From the NCBI GenBank assembly GCA_036873755.1, contig JAVTVY010039242.1, positions 62,001-126,000 of the forward strand: a stretch of DNA of 64,000 bases, given 5' to 3'. Source of the DNA: Hanleya hanleyi. Lineage: Eukaryota; Mollusca; Polyplacophora; Lepidopleurida; Hanleyidae. Every line of letters starts with the position of its first letter. The stretch's first letter is position 1. A model generated the notes under the pieces. The model saw only the letters and a list, made by a program, of their open reading frames with translations. It was not told the DNA's origin and searched no databases. Below are positions 46,010 through 57,605 of the stretch, piece by piece. The position numbers were made by a program, and so were the translations under genes.

Positions 46010-46626
46010 AGTGATCGTAAACCCACAAGTAAAGCTTCAATCAAATGAGAGACCATTGTGGGAAAATATTTATTATAATTTTTTACGATTTTATTACACA
46101 AAGTAAACTGCAAATAAAGCATGGTATTCTATGGTGGTCTGTTGCAATCATATCTAGGTCCAGTGACGTCACACTGCCTTAATACATATATTTCAAACAC
46201 TTTCCAATGCTTGGTTCAAGCTTAAGGTGTGTATACTTTGAGTTTCAACACAGACTCACTGTTCCAATGTGCATGTTTCACCAAAAATCTGGGGGATGGT
46301 AACTCATACGTGTAAGGTCAAACTGAATCTCGCATTTAATTTCCCCGATTTTGGTGAAACATGCACATTGGAACAGTGGGTCTGTGTTGAAATTCAAAGT
46401 ATACACACCTAAAGCTTGAATCAAGCATTGGAAAGTGCATACAAAGTTTGAAATATATGTATTAAAGCAGTGTGACGTCACTGGACCTAGATATCATTGC
46501 AACAGATCACCATAGAATACCATGCTTTATTTGCAGTTTACTCTGTGTAATAAAATCGTAAAAAATTACAATAAATATTTTCCGACACTGTTCGCAATGA
46601 TACTTGAGGGTTTACGATCACTTTAA
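46006..46626. mobile_element. TTAA-flanked fold-back element, abutting a MITE
   Basis: Ends TTGAAGTGATCGTAAACC and its complement with TTTAA at 46622-46626. Arms of about 290 bp are close reverse complements, each holding AGTGACGTCAC. TTAA duplication with AGTGATCG ends would fit a Kolobok- or piggyBac-type non-autonomous element. It appears to have used the terminal TTAA of the neighbouring MITE as its target. The - strand frame 46278-46481 is an arm translation. Confidence 0.78.
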
Positions 46627-48600
46627 CGAGCGCTTAAGAACCGTCCATTATACAGGTCAATAGGTCACCGAATTTAATTTAAAGCAATAATTAATGTAGA
46701 TTGTAGACGTCTTAGTCTGTTTCCTGCAAGGGAAAATATATAACAAAAGAAATGTACGGTTTATTCACAAGTATTTGATTAAATAATTTCACCATATTCC
46801 TAGAAGCAGTTAATCTCCAGAACATTCATAAACTCAAAACATTTCGAAATTAATGCGCTGGGGTAAATGATGTAGCTTACTTCCTGGAGTTCACCAACCC
46901 AATCTACAAAATAGGCGTTTAGTTTTGCTAGTTAATGGCACTTGCATAAAATAAGTACGTGTGTTGGCCATGTACCAGTATATGGTATGATATTTTTTGT
47001 ATTGGCCTGGCATGGATTCCTCTATATAATGTTCTGAATATCAACACGTTAGTCGGAAGGAAATGTCGAGTACATCATACCGAGACTTTTGAGAACTGTT
47101 TTATTGACTGAAGTTAAATTTAACGTAGAAAGGTTTCTGAAGTGAAACTTATATTTTCCTGATATATGTATTTGGTCCCTAAAATTAGCAAAATCGTGTG
47201 TTCTGGTGTATTTTGTAGAACTTTTGTTTGGTGATATATGTATAGAAAAACCCCTCAAACGGAGCTCACTTTCTTCCCCCTATTCGTTCCGGAGGTTTCT
47301 GCCGTTCGAAAAAATGTTCCATCAAGATGCAGAATGGTGCTTTCTTTTGCATTTGGACAGTATATATTTTCGTTTTGTGAAATATTTTTCTGGATGAATG
47401 AAAGAAACTCAATCTCGACTAATGTTTTGAAATGCATGGGCGTTCCCATTTTTCAAAATTAGATATGAAAGGGCTAGGCTCAGCCTTCATTTATCATTTT
47501 TATGAACTTCATAAGACTTATGCAGACGTCCTTCCTGGAAAATTGTTGAGTTGCAAAGGGCTGCACTATGGTGCATTCTGATAGTACAATTATCACATTT
47601 TTCATTCCCGCCGCAAAATTGTCAAAACTATATACTAGATCTAGATGTAATGTTTATTATATTTTTTGTTCTGAAATTATTGGTCCAAATGGACCGTGTA
47701 ATGGTCCAAATTTGATCTCCCTAGATTTGATGGCGTACATGCTATAATAAAGTTATTTCAGATGAGATGCACATCTCTGACCAGTGAGGCCCCATACGAG
47801 CACATTCGAAGCGATCCCTTGTCCTAATAATTCTTCGATTATCATCACCTAATTTATATAATGGCCTACATGTTTGTGCATAGAAAGTGTTGATAATTAC
47901 ACTCAGTGTCCGATACCCCACCATCAATGATCATCCCGTGATTTTACATCGCTAGATGTATGGGAATCGTAACTCACGCGCATATGGAATACCATCCTCT
48001 GCCGAAATCGTTTCGAAATCCATCCAAAACAACTTGATACTCAATGAACCAATATATCCTGAAAGCCTTCATCACAGGTCATGTTTTCAGGATATAATGT
48101 GTATATGTATACAATGGTAGAGAAGGAAAGATGGTGGGTTGGTCCAGTTGATTATGATTTCGTTTCCAAGAAATCTTCTCTACAGCAGTCCCATGATTGC
48201 CAAATCGACTAACTTAGAAGGAATCAGCGACTGGATATTCCTAGTAGGTCCCGATGAAAATCCACGAAGTCACTCCGACTATAAATACGTTCAGGTGATA
48301 CGACAGAAAAGCCGTTAATGAGGCTCTAACTCTGAGAGTCAATGTGAGTACCTTTAGGTGGCCCGACAGCAATACAACTTAACAAATAATATATCGAAAT
48401 TGGAATTAACTGCATGAAACAAAGGATATAATGCGATATACATTATGTAAAATGCAATATATGTCAATGTAATTAATCGCATGTGTCAAAACGTTGTACC
48501 AAAGATGCGAAACCCGAATTTTCCAACACTGTGAACCTCCCAACCTCATCCCATCCTTGTGAGCCAGCGTATCAATCGATAATTTACAATCGATACACTG
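46627..48600. other. Unassigned intronic DNA
   Basis: No domain, repeat family or RNA gene recognised. Overlapping frames at 47206-47462 on both strands are short and of doubtful meaning. A small hairpin, ATCGATAATTTACAATCGAT, lies near 48573. Confidence 0.4.
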
Positions 48601-48610
48601 GCTTGGTTAG

Positions 48611-48979
48611 TCACTGATAGCAGTTCTGGATATTAATAGCTCGAGGGGTTTCCACTAAACCGAACCAAGCGCGCTGAAGCAGCTCATCAGGCCAATCCGC
48701 AGCGATGTTTGAGATTTGACTGGTTTGAATTTCATTGCCGGCCAGACTACCTTTGAAATCGACATCGGGTGTCAAATGGAAAACCGCAAGCTTCAGATAC
48801 CGACGCGCTAATTCAAAACAACTGCTGGGGATGAAATGTACGAGATTGTGTAACAGACACAAGGACTCATCCGAATCACCAAAAATGTCCAGGTAAACCC
48901 TATGAGAAGATTTAGGGATTACCTGGACCTGTGCAGATGACCTCATCCCTGCCTCACTCGACAGTACCTGGTTGACCAT
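48611..48979 (-). CDS. Hypothetical single-frame ORF, 122 residues
   Basis: From ATG at 48979 the - strand stays open to a stop at 48611. It includes SHRVYLDIFGDSDESLCLLH and ELARRYLKLAVFHLTPDVDF. Composition is balanced, with a mix of charged and aliphatic residues, unlike the repeat translations around it. I do not recognise a family. It may be an exon of a gene on the opposite strand, a transposon-encoded fragment or a chance frame. Confidence 0.3.
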   Translation of the reverse strand: MVNQVLSSEAGMRSSAQVQVIPKSSHRVYLDIFGDSDESLCLLHNLVHFIPSSCFELARRYLKLAVFHLTPDVDFKGSLAGNEIQTSQISNIAADWPDELLQRAWFGLVETPRAINIQNCYQ

Positions 48980-49254
48980 CCTTTGATCCCAAAGCACAAA
49001 AGTTCATTCTAAAACTTCACACCAACCACCAACGTAGAAATCCAGAAACATACAAAATAGGAAGTATATATCAACCTCCACCCCAAAGATACCTTTTGAC
49101 AATCGTCGAATGTTCAGTTTGCATTTTGAAAGTTGAATGGTTAAACATTATTTGCAAACATACTAACCAACATACAGGGCACAAGGTGAACGCATATTGT
49201 TATAGAAGTACCGAGTATTACCCTATTACGACAGCCCACATAGATATCTTCAAA

Positions 49255-49325
49255 AATAGCCGACCGGCGGTGGTTCTCTCCGGATACTCCGGCTTCTTCC
49301 GCCATTCAAACTAATTGTCACCGTG
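49255..49325 (+). mobile_element. SINE central-domain fragment
   Basis: CGGCGGTGGTTCTCTCCGGA followed by TACTCCGGCTTC matches the body of the SINE at 6644-6877. It is joined directly to a truncated MITE. Confidence 0.6.
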
Positions 49326-49703
49326 AGATACCAAAAGAAGTGATGTTTTCGTCAGATTTCTTCAAAATTTTTACTTCTCTGCATGGAAAAGTGGATAAAA
49401 CCTATTTTATTTCATAGCAGGTTATTATTTACTAATATATCATGTAGTTTATGCGAAGAAAGAACAAAAATAAAAACAAAACCCGAAATTTTGACCGAAA
49501 AATCGTCAAAAACGATTTTTTTGGAAATGACGTCAGTGTGACGTAATCATGGTGGCCATCTCCGATTTGTTTTCTTGTTGAATAGTGTGGTAAGTTTCAG
49601 CCCTCTAGCCTTAGCGATAGCGAAAATATATAGGGAGTACTTTCCGACCCCCCCTCACCCCCTTCCAGGTACATCCCTAATCGCCCAGGTCAGATGGGGT
49701 TAA
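49326..49703 (-). mobile_element. TTAA-flanked MITE family, copy 5 (truncated)
   Basis: Contains GTGACGTAATCATGGTGGCC and AAGTTTCAGCCCTCTAGCC, then CCCAGGTCAGATGGGGTTAA ending at 49703. The other end is lost at the SINE junction. Confidence 0.8.
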
Positions 49704-49984
49704 ACCAAATCCCCCTCCTTCAAAAATAGGATATCTATAACAAATAGGATAACTTCGGAGGCATTATATGTATAAAATTAATAAAATTTGTTTTGCCTAC
49801 CCATACTAGTTACCTAATATTGGTCAATGGATTATCCTTAACAATGATTTTTCTCCTAGAAAAACAATTCCACAGAACAGTACATGAGCCACAGATATAT
49901 TAATCGCAATATCGGTGAAACTAGGATATGGTGACCATCCCCGCCTATTTTTCGTGTTTATACAAAACTAGTTCGATCTGTGAA

Positions 49985-50460
49985 CAATCTTGGGAAGAAG
50001 TAGTTGAAGGCAGATGACGAAATTATTGCATCAAAAACTGACACATTTTCTGTAGAGAATGTTTGCTGTTAAGTTTTTGTATTGATGTCTTTTTCAGTGT
50101 ACACAGCTGACAATAGGGAACTCATACGCCAATTTTCAATCCAAAATCAAGGTCATGATCTACTGACCTACATAACAGACGGGCTTTGACCAATCGAAAT
50201 AAATTTTCTATCAGGCGCCCTCCCCCCCACACACCTACATAATGATACCTTACACGTAAAATAAAAAAACAGCAGAAGCGAAAATATGTTGTCATTTGAG
50301 GGGGTTTTGACAAGTTCTCTGATCCGTTATGAGTGACTCTAGCACATTACCTACCCATGTTTCAGACTGGCCACCCACCCTAGACAGATGCGTCCATGTA
50401 TGGTCTAACAAAAAATCACTATGAATTTTTTCTATATCGTGGGTTGAGGATCAAGAGATT
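49985..50460 (-). repeat. Inverted copy of the 39671-39990 / 43735-43890 repeat
   Basis: GAAGTAGTTGAAGGCAGATG, TCTGTAGAGAATG and GTGTACACAGCTGACAATA match 43735-43890 in reverse. From about 50160, CTACTGACCTACATAACA, TGGCCACCCACCC, CCATGTATGGTCTAACAAAA and GTGGGTTGAGG match 39671-39990 in reverse. Here the two parts are continuous, so this copy lacks the 412-bp tandem units. Confidence 0.7.
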
Positions 50461-50490
50461 ATTAAGAGATTTATATACAGGTGTGGCACC

Positions 50491-51300
50491 ATTGACCATA
50501 TTGGATTCGGTCCGTCCCACATCTTGTGAACGCGATATCTCGAGAACAATTCGACCAATCGACTTCAAACTTGAAAAGGTGTTTCACATCAGTTAGACGG
50601 CCATTGGTATTGACTTTCACTGAGGTACGTAGTCCAAGATGGCTGCCATTGACCATATTGGATTCTGTTCATCCCACATATTGTGAACGCGATATCTCGA
50701 GAACAGTTCGACCAATCGACTTCAAACTTGAAAAGGTGTTTCACATCAGTTAGACGGTCATTGGTATTGATTTTCACTGAGGCACGTAATCCAAGATGGC
50801 TGCCATTGACCATATTGGATTCCATCCGTCCCACGTCTTGTGAACGCGATATCTCGAGAACAAGTTGACCAATCGAGATCAAACTTGGGAAGTTTCTTCA
50901 CATCAGTTAGATGGCCATTGGTAATGATTTTCACTGAGTCACGTAATCCAAGATGGCTGACATTGACCATATTGGATTCCATCCGTCTCACATCTTGTGA
51001 ATGCGATATCCCGAGAACAATTCGACCAATCGACTTAAACTTAAGAAGGTGCTTCACATCAGTTAGATGGCCATTGGTATTGATTTTTACTGAGGTACGT
51101 AATCAAAGATGGCTGCTATTGACCATCTTGGTTTCCGTCCGTCCCGCGTCTTGTGAACATGATATCTTGAGAACAACTCAACCAATCGACTTCAAACTTA
51201 AGAAGATGCTTCACATCAGTTAGACGACCATTGGTATTGATTTTCATTGAGGTAGTATGTAATCCAAGATAGCTGCCATTGACCATCTTGGATTTCACTC
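50491..51300 (+). repeat. 157-bp tandem array, five units
   Basis: ATTGACCAT-TTGG phrases fall at 50491, 50648, 50805, 50962, 51118 and 51278, a 156-160 bp step. Each unit has GTGAACGCGATATCTCGAGA, CAATCGACTTCAAACTT and ATCCAAGATGGCTGCC. The many frames on both strands (60-127 residues, repeating FDQSTSNLKR or similar) are translations of this array. Confidence 0.9.
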
Positions 51301-51589
51301 AGTCATATTGTACCCATCTGTGTTGTGATCGCGATACCTATTCCACTCGTCGATTTATAAACGTCACTATCCACAAATCCATATACAACTACAGACTTAC
51401 ATTCCAGTGTTACACTACCCATTACTGTTTCCCAAACCACCTCAACTTGTCTCAACAATTCCAGATAAACGTCTCTTTCCACATACACATATCCACTTTT
51501 CAAGTTATATTTAAGGAGACATTGAAAGAGTATATGCTGTACGCTCTCAAACAGGCTACTTGGCGGAGGACCTGCTAGCTACTCAGCTT

Positions 51590-53455
51590 GTTCGATATTG
51601 AAATGGAAACCACTTTAATTTGGAAAATAATTCTAAAGACGGGGATGTATAGGGTTCGTCTAAAATTAATCTGGCTGCAGATTTCTGCAGCCTTATCAGC
51701 TGTCCTCTTGTTGAACTTGCTGGTTACCCAACACAGCAGAACAATAATCAAACATGGGTGGGATAAATCTGTTTAAAAAACGCCTGCGTGCATTATTCGG
51801 TAAGTAACGTTTGATGCGGCGTTGTAGGGCAATACGTTGGTTAATCTTTCCTCAGGCAAAATCAACTTTCTGTTACCAGTTTAATTTCTTATCGACAATA
51901 ATACCCAGGATTTTCTCACTGTCCACGTTCTGTGTAGTTGTGTCTCCCACAGCTATATTCAGTCAATCAGATGACAGTCTGGATCGTTTCTGCGAAGTGG
52001 TACACATGTAGGTAACATAGTCTTAGATTTCTCACTGTTTCAGTTTCATTTCATTTCATTTTCATTGCACCATATTTCAACATTCTGTACATCATTGTTA
52101 AGATTAGCTTCAGTTGTCTCAATTGAGTTGCCACAGCTATATAGTCAAAGCGGAGTCATCTGCGTATATGTGAACTTCACAGATGTTGGTGTACATAAGC
52201 AGGTCATTTATGAATAAAAGAAAAAAAAATAGAGGCTCAAGAATACTACTTTGAGGCACTCCACAATTTACGGGGAGAGAGTCTGAACGGAAACCTTTGA
52301 AACAAACTTTTTGATGCCGATCGGTGAGGTATGACTTGAAAAAATGCATCGCGTTGTTGCTACAACCATATATTTGTAACTTTAGCGTCAAGATTTCATG
52401 ATCAACCATATCTAACAGTGCAATTCCAGTCATCATCCCACCATCTACAGCACTACTTATCTTATCTATAAGCTGAACAAGACTGGTATGACAGGAGTGA
52501 AATCCAGACTGGTTTTCAGACAATAAACAATAGCCGTGTAAATGCTAATAAAAACTCTCATGAACATGTCTTCTGAAATATGAGATAAAATAGGTAAGAC
52601 ATATATTGCTCTAAAATTGTTAAGAAAGTTTAGACTCCCAGATTTAAAAAACGGGGATACTTTGGCAATCTTCCATGCATCCTGGAAGAAGCCACTAGTA
52701 ATGCACATACTGTGTATTACAAATCGTACTAAGTGATGGAACTATTTCGTCAGCTGCGAACTTCAGAAATTTGGGATGCAAACCATCGAGTCCAACAGTT
52801 CAGTTTCTTTAACCCTACCTGGCCTGGGGGCATTATGGCCCCCCTACCAAACTTTCTGCACTATCTCCGAAACGGCAAAAAATGGCGAGCTGAAACTCCG
52901 TGACTTTATAGTATTTCTTATTGGGGTCATTCTGAGCCTATTTGCATAACCCCCCGAGCAGAGGATCATGGGTAAATTCAAGATGGCGGCCACGTGGGGT
53001 ACCAGAAAAGTGATGTTTTTGTCATATTTCTTCAAAATTTCTGCTTTTCTGCGATGAAAAATGGGCAAAAACTATTTTATTTCGTATCACATTAATATGC
53101 TATTTTTTCATACAGTTTTTGTGGAGAAATTGCAAAAATAAAAAAATCGGAAAATCTGACCGAAAAATCGACTAAAAAATGCCGTTTTTGAAAATTACGT
53201 CACTGTGACGTCATCAAAGCGGCCATCTGGGATTTTTTTACATTTTCCGGTAGAGCTTGACCCAAGCCCCGCCCCCCGCCCCGGCCTGGACAGGTACCAA
53301 AAAGCCCAGGCCAGAGAGGGTTAATTCTGTAGCGACGTAGTTCATTGGCATCGAAGGGATTTCAAAAGGAGCACCTTTGTCCTTGATAAAATCCTTCAAT
53401 TTGCTGAAACTAGACTGGTACTGGCTAGACAGAGAAAAACAATTCTCCATTTTCT
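51590..53455 (-). pseudogene. CR1/L2-like LINE ORF2 (reverse transcriptase), broken
   Basis: Read on the - strand: KDFIKDKGAPFEIPSMPM (53400-53330), then after a MITE GLDGLHPKFLKFAADEIV (about 52790-52735). Next come GFFQDAWKIAKVSPFFKSG (52695-52640) and the RT core, with LTDRHQKVCFKGFRSDSLPV, NCGVPQSSILEPL and the catalytic YADD box near 52155. Downstream pieces include LGIIVDKKLNW and FDYCSAVLGN ... RLIRLQKSAARLILDEPY (about 51740-51660). The usual LDLSKAFD segment before VDHEIL is deleted, and there are several stops and frameshifts. Endonuclease and 5' parts were not found. It lies antisense inside the presumed long intron. Confidence 0.82.
52809..53324 (-). mobile_element. TTAA-flanked MITE family, copy 6, inside the LINE
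   Basis: Starts TTAACCCTACCTGGCCTGGG and ends CCCAGGCCAGAGAGGGTTAA. Interior TCAAGATGGCGGCCACGTGG and CACTGTGACGTCATCAAAGC. It interrupts the LINE between the codons for VATEL and the following KKLN. With one TTAA removed the frame is continuous across the junction. Confidence 0.9.
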
Positions 53456-53659
53456 AAGAGATTCTATATTCATATTATTATTAATTCATTGCGTACAACT
53501 GACACTTGTATTGCTCTGGGGGTTCAAGGTCAGCGTCTTGGACACCATTAGATTGGTTTTGACCCAATTGGTCAAAAGCTTAGGGAGCTCCACATACCCA
53601 GTACGCCTTAAAAGATATAGAGCATTTCCCCAGGAGAAGCGATCGCACAATTATGACAT

Positions 53660-54870
53660 ACAGTACACTACAGAAAAGACTTTACTTTCGCGAGCGTGAC
53701 GCGAGAAAATCGAGATTAGAATTGACTGAGTGTTAGCGAGACTATGGCAGGACCGTCACGCGCTTTCATCGCGCCTGTGTTTTTGGAGAACGCGGTCGAA
53801 CAAAAAAAAAAAGACGCGATCTGCAAAATGTTTGGCGCGAGTGACATTTCTGAACACGCGTCAAAAATGTTCGTAGGCGCACCTGTGTTTTTTCTGAAGT
53901 CACACATAGAGTTCTAATGGAGGGGAAATGGAATAATTCATTTCATAATTGCACATTTGAATTCCAACATTCATCATCGACGAGGGGGTGCAGTAGGCTA
54001 CAAGACTGTTCGAGACGTTAGAGGGATCTATCGAGAATAGGGGCCGTTATTGTACAAACTCGCGCTTGGGGTGATCGAGCAATCTTTTGCGGTCGCGTCA
54101 GATTTATGTAGCAACGCGTTTTATTTTGTTAGAGACGCGTTCATTTAACTCTGCCAGGCTGGGGGGAGCTGACACTGTGACTTTATAGTTCATCATATTG
54201 GGGTCATTTTGAGCCTTTTTGCATAACACCCGAGTAGAGGGTCATACGTAAATTCAAGATAGCGGCCACGTGGGGTACCAGAAAATTGATGTTTTTGTCA
54301 TTTTTCTTAAAAATGTCTGCTTTTCCGCGATGAAAACTATATTATTTCACTTCACATTAATATTTACTAATTTATCATGCAGGTTTTGCCGAAAAATTGC
54401 ATAAATGAAAAATTCGAAAAAATATGACTGAAAAATCGACCCAAAATTGTCGTTTTTGAAAATGACGTCAGTGTGACGTCATCAAAGTGGCCATTTTGAC
54501 TTTTTTCCCATTTTCTGGTAGAGATTGACCCAAGGGTATAATGTTTCAGTTTCAGCCCCCTAGCCCAAGGGGTAAGAAAAATAATTAGGAGGGGGGCCGA
54601 AATGACCCCTCCCCAGGCCTGGGCAGGTCCCAAAAGCCCAGGCCAGATAGAGTTAATCTCTCCACGCGATTGAATAATTTCTGACCGCGTCAACGAAAAT
54701 TACATGGCGCGTTTGCCGATTTGGCGGACGCGTGTGTAATTTCTTCAGTCGAGATTTTGTTTTTGTTTTCACGCGACTCGTATGCATTTCTCTGTCAAGG
54801 TTATGAATTATACACGCATTTATGTTTTTGTTTTGTCTCGTTTAAAGACAAGTCTTTTCTGAGCTGTATA
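53660..54870. repeat. GCG-rich word region around a MITE
   Basis: 53690-54140 and 54657-54790 are full of CGCG-containing words (TTCGCGAGCGTGACGCG, GACGCGATCTGC, CACGCGACTCG), unlike the AT-rich surroundings. AGAAAAGACTT near 53679 and AAGTCTTTTCT near 54848 may be inverted ends of one element. The MITE at 54145-54656 splits it. No gene. Confidence 0.4.
54145..54656 (-). mobile_element. TTAA-flanked MITE family, copy 7
   Basis: Starts TTAACTCTGCCAGGCTGGGG and ends CCCAGGCCAGATAGAGTTAA. Interior GTGTGACGTCATCAAAGTGG. TTAA duplications are intact at 54145-54148 and 54653-54656. The 108-residue - strand frame is not a gene. Confidence 0.88.
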
Positions 54871-55924
54871 CAATACCAATACACAATACCAAATATGGTG
54901 GTTTTTTACCATTTCCGTTGCCAAGGAAAAGCCAGTAGATGATGCTTTAGAATGAAACATATCGCTTCGACATTATCTTATTTGTCAAAACATTTGACGG
55001 CCATGTTGAATTGGCATATTATATAAATGCTTCCCTTCGAAACCGAGGTATCGCTTGGAAGCCATTATTGGCTTTTACGGCTATCTTTATCGCTATTTTT
55101 GGCAGTCGCTTGCGACTAGCCATTGCTATCGAACTGACATTTTGGTCATGTGACCACTTTTCAATCAATCATATGGCCTAGATTGACTAGGAACCCTCTA
55201 ACTACTATACGAATCAACAGAAAAAAGAGTTCTGCATTCCGAACATAAATATTGATCCGAAAACTGGCATTCCATATCCTAGTGTATTCTGACTGTAGTC
55301 AGAGGTCGATTATTATCTGGTTCGTGTTCCATACAGGGCTATACATGGTAAAACGAAAGGCAACGAAAGGGGCGCATGTATCTAAAAAGAAGCAGTATAA
55401 GGTACTACTTTCTTAGAGCGGACATTTTGAAACCTCTTAGATGTGGGCACCCGTGGGCATCACCACCAGCATATATGATCAAGAGATTCCGACAAAAAGA
55501 CGGACAAAAGAGTAAATCGCTGAGGGATGTCGATGAGAGTGTCATATTCCGTGTTCTCCAGGGGGTAGACTATTCTGGTGAAACGATAAGAGTGCGTGCT
55601 GTCATTTATGATTCTTTCACAATTCTGTGACAACAACAACAGCTGAACAGTCGGTGACAACACACACAGTGCGGGCCATATTGGCGTAGCCTTATCTGCG
55701 TTTGCTGCTCATGCTATGTCAGTGATTTCTGTTCGTATATATTGGAATACAATTGTTTCTCTTATCAATCAGCATATTGAGTAATTCATAACGATAACTC
55801 TGCTAAATTTTGATTCTCATATTTCAGAAGTTGGGATAATTTGCCAGAACCTGACAATTTTTTTCCGCTAGACGATGGGAAACACAGTTTATGATATCCT
55901 GGATGGCTATATATCCATGTAGCT
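54871..55924. other. Unassigned intronic DNA
   Basis: No repeat family recognised. Frame 55376-55630 (84 residues, basic) includes KRFRQKDGQKSKSLRDVDES and looks mildly coding-like but has no recognised domain. Confidence 0.35.
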
Positions 55925-56290
55925 ACTCGGAGATCAGCTATCCTGATATCTTGGAGATTGACCTATTTTGATATCGTGGAGATTGACCTATTTTGATATC
56001 GTGGTGGCGATTGAGACTTGGAGTTGAATATTTTGACACTTGTCCTTGAGATTGAACTTTGGAGATATAACTGTGGAGATTAGATATCTTATTACAAAGC
56101 CAGAAGCAGTGCTGGAACAATCGTGTTGGAGCTGACTATCTTGGAAATTTGAACTCTTGTTCATATCTCCTTCATTGTTTTTGTAATTCAGACTCTTGAA
56201 ATCTGGTATCATAAGCTGTTAGCATATGATATCTTGGGACATTAAATTGTTGATATTTGATATCTTGGAGATTGATCTTTTTGAAGGTGG
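55925..56290 (+). repeat. Degenerate short tandem repeat, GATATCTTGGAGATTGA
   Basis: TTTTGATATCGTGGAGATTG and diverged relatives recur at an irregular step of roughly 25-30 bp from 55925 to 56280. The clearest copies are at 55945-56000 and 56258-56275. Confidence 0.65.
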
Positions 56291-56511
56291 AAATCATAGC
56301 TTAGCTGACAATTCAATTATTCTCGAGCTGACATTTTGTAATTTGATACAATATCGTGAATGATGGGTATCGATTGTATGCAACATAGAATTTCTGTGGG
56401 CATTGTTACCTCAATCTTTAGCTTCATGCTGTACAAAAAGGGAGTTCACTTTAGAAATTCATTCCGGAGGACACTCAAATAACAAAGGTTAGGCACTACA
56501 CCTTCTTCTTT

Positions 56512-56745
56512 TTGTTATTTCTTTGCATTATGTTGCAGTCTGCAAATATTCACAATCCATTCAATCTACATTTCCATGCATCAACAAGATTCACAAGCAA
56601 TATATTTCCCAAATACACAGATTTCGAACAATATGAACAACAGCGATTATTAATGCTGGTGACTGATGTTGAGAAAAATCCTGGTCCATTCTTCAATAAT
56701 TTGCATGGTCAACCATCTTATGTAATATTAGCAGAATATCACTAA
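56512..56745 (+). CDS. Short ORF with a 2A-like ribosome-skipping peptide
   Basis: The 77-residue frame contains LLMLVTDVEKNPGP at residues 46-59. D52-V-E-K-N-P-G-P59 (56665-56688) matches the D-x-E-x-NPG-P consensus of 2A-like peptides, which make the ribosome release the chain before the final proline. Such cellular 2A-like sequences are known near the N-terminus of some non-LTR retrotransposon proteins and some innate-immunity proteins in invertebrates. Only 18 residues follow the motif before a stop. The preceding residues are not recognised. It may be the 5' remnant of a LINE or a short gene; the sequence does not decide. Confidence 0.55.
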   Translation: MLFLCIMLQSANIHNPFNLHFHASTRFTSNIFPKYTDFEQYEQQRLLMLVTDVEKNPGPFFNNLHGQPSYVILAEYH

Positions 56746-57605
56746 GAAAGTGCTCTGTTCCCTCGTGAGTATATGTAATTGTTTACTTTTCTGCTTGCAA
56801 TCATGTACTGAATCGGATGTATAATCGTGGACAAAGCACAATTTACATAAAATTTTGTAACAAGGCGATGTTAAGCTATTTGGTAGCCTTCCTACCATAT
56901 CTGCATTGTTAACCAGTCATGACGGAGACCATAAGAATGCGTTGTGTGTAATTAGCGATAAATACAGATCTATATACCCTCTCCGTCTGGTATCTCCAAC
57001 TGAAACACATTGTCATACATGTATACCTAGTTTCACAATCCATCACTGTACATGTGAAATTTGGCTCTTTTCGGAGAATTGGAGCGATATGCAAGAGTAC
57101 AACAATAGTAAACGGAAGAACTTTTTGTTATCACTTAGATATACATGTAGCATTAAAATAGCCACCTCATTAGCGACTGCCTCAGGACCCTTGGTCCTCT
57201 GGTTTTATCTTTCCACCAAATTTCGTACTATCCGTACCATCTGAATCGGTGCAGTGGAAACTTCACTTAGTGATTGGGGCCTGCTAAATATAATGCACAT
57301 CCTCGAAGAAAGCCATCTGACCAAAATCAAGGTAGCCACATTGGAGTTACGCAAAGTTCATTTCCGGAACCGCCGAACAGATTGGCAAAATTCGGCCTGT
57401 TTTCCTTTGCAACAAAATGGCGTCCATAACAGCCCACACACTTTTGATGTCTGCAACAGTATATAGATTTTGACGATTCTAGAAATTATAGCTCGGAACC
57501 CTTTACTCCACAACGTGATTGTATAATCCTTTTTCTTGGAAAATGGACGGAAACTTGGGGATAGATATTATGTTTTATTACATGTCTTGCTTCTCTTATA
57601 ACCAG
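56746..57605. other. Unassigned, end of the long intron
   Basis: Frames at 56906-57244 and 57254-57466 are not recognised. The stretch ends in CTTCTCTTATAACCAG, the acceptor for the first EGF exon. Confidence 0.4.

Noticed and set aside
50396..51298. Family of frames with repeated FDQSTSNLKR-type or VNGSHLGLR-type phrases on both strands
   Set aside because: They are translations of the 157-bp tandem array.
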